Source: Bacteroidales bacterium (lineage in GTDB: Bacteria; Bacteroidota; Bacteroidia; Bacteroidales; UBA7960). Taken from it: DNA of 7,282 nt. Every line of letters starts with the position of its first letter. The stretch's first letter is position 1. The notes beneath the pieces were generated by a model. The model was not told the DNA's origin. It ran no database searches and saw nothing but the letters and a program-made list of their open reading frames with translations. A program made the translations under genes and the position numbers. Below, piece by piece: positions 7,050-7,282 of this stretch. The stretch covers positions 1-7,282 of the forward strand of contig PWND01000026.1 of assembly GCA_003557965.1 (NCBI GenBank), read 5' to 3'.

Positions 7050-7070
7050 AGCTTTTTTTTTGGTTTGATG

Positions 7071-7078
7071 CAAATATA
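7071..7078 (-). promoter_or_regulatory. Mirror copy of the aminotransferase -7 promoter element
   Basis: This is TATATTTG on the minus strand, the mirror of 205-212. It lies 21 nt upstream of the mirrored ATG. Confidence 0.5.
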
Positions 7079-7160
7079 AAGCTTTTATTATAATTTAAAA
7101 ATCTTTGAATATTATTTTTGAAAGGATGAGCAAGTACTACCATCAGTAAAAATGTTGCAG

Positions 7161-7192
7161 AAAAAGTAAACGACCACCGTCAGAGACGGTGG
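7161..7192 (-). terminator. Mirror copy of the GC-rich hairpin terminator
   Basis: CCACCGTC and GACGGTGG pair around a 3-nt loop at 7174-7192. Read on the minus strand, a T-rich tail follows to 7161, downstream of the mirrored partial gene. Confidence 0.45.
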
Positions 7193-7206
7193 CTTTAAGA
7201 AATACA

Positions 7207-7223
7207 ACCCTCTAAAAGAGGGT
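7207..7223 (-). terminator. Mirror copy of the short hairpin at the partial gene's stop
   Basis: This is the same 7-bp stem (ACCCTCT with AGAGGGT) on the minus strand. It covers the stop codon of the mirrored partial frame. Confidence 0.3.
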
Positions 7224-7280
7224 AAAATCTTTGCGGTCTGACTCATTTTTCTTTTCTTCTGCTTCCTGATATTTCACATA
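7212..7280 (-). CDS. Mirror copy of the partial C-terminal coding end
   Basis: The same 22-residue Glu/Lys-rich tail as at 3-71 is read on the minus strand, ending at a stop at 7214-7212 and cut by the right window edge. That both ends of the window break the same gene at the same base is further evidence that one linear template was mirrored. Confidence 0.35.
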   Translation of the reverse strand, partial: YVKYQEAEEKKNESDRKDFTLF

Positions 7281-7282
7281 CC

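Larger units (their letters stand above)
3642..7282 (-). repeat. Right arm of the window-spanning perfect inverted repeat
   Basis: This is the mirror copy of 1-3641 on the opposite strand. Every gene and regulatory site in it duplicates one in the left arm without visible change. It should count as independent sequence only if the junction at 3641/3642 is confirmed in the source genome. Confidence 0.97.

Noticed and set aside
1..7282. A mobile element bounded by long terminal inverted repeats
   Set aside because: The inverted repeat is the entire window, with no unique interior. There is no transposase, integrase or target duplication, and the arms consist of ordinary chromosomal-type genes.

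Overview
The whole window is one perfect palindrome. Positions 1-3641 are the exact reverse complement of 3642-7282, so position x pairs with 7283-x. There is no spacer at the centre, which lies between 3641 and 3642 inside AATACCCTATAGGGTATT. I checked the two ends, the centre, several intergenic stretches and all three long reading frames, and found no mismatch. The window therefore holds only about 3.64 kb of unique sequence, present twice head to head. The likeliest explanation is technical: a fold-back chimera, or an assembly path that turned back on itself at a short palindrome. A true inverted duplication or a replicated hairpin end cannot be excluded from sequence alone.

The unique arm looks like a Bacteroidota chromosome fragment, probably Bacteroidales-like. 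It is A+T-rich and lacks Shine-Dalgarno sequences. Its A-rich leaders sit behind TAnnTTTG-type -7 promoter elements. It also carries a Cys-anchored lipoprotein and a receiver-like/sugar-transferase architecture that I associate with this phylum.

Layout of the left arm (the right arm mirrors it on the other strand): (i) 3-71, the last 22 codons of a gene cut by the window edge; (ii) 60-109, two short hairpins, a probable terminator region; (iii) 205-212, a promoter element; (iv) 234-1433, a fold-type-I PLP aminotransferase related to aspartate aminotransferases; (v) 1496-2800, a lipoprotein of the C45 / acyl-CoA:6-APA acyltransferase-like Ntn-hydrolase family; (vi) 2898-2905, a second promoter element; (vii) 2942 onward, a degenerate response-regulator receiver domain followed by the N-terminal part of what looks like a Bacteroidota sugar transferase (polyprenyl glycosylphosphotransferase). 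This last gene is cut by the palindrome centre after residue 233, and the final 17 codons of its open frame are read from the mirror strand and are not genuine.

The aminotransferase and the hydrolase are co-directional with a 62-nt gap and could be co-transcribed. The third gene has its own promoter-like element and probably begins an envelope or exopolysaccharide locus that is missing here. I see no mobile element, RNA gene, CRISPR array or defence system, and no convincing new biological system. The real anomaly is the palindrome.
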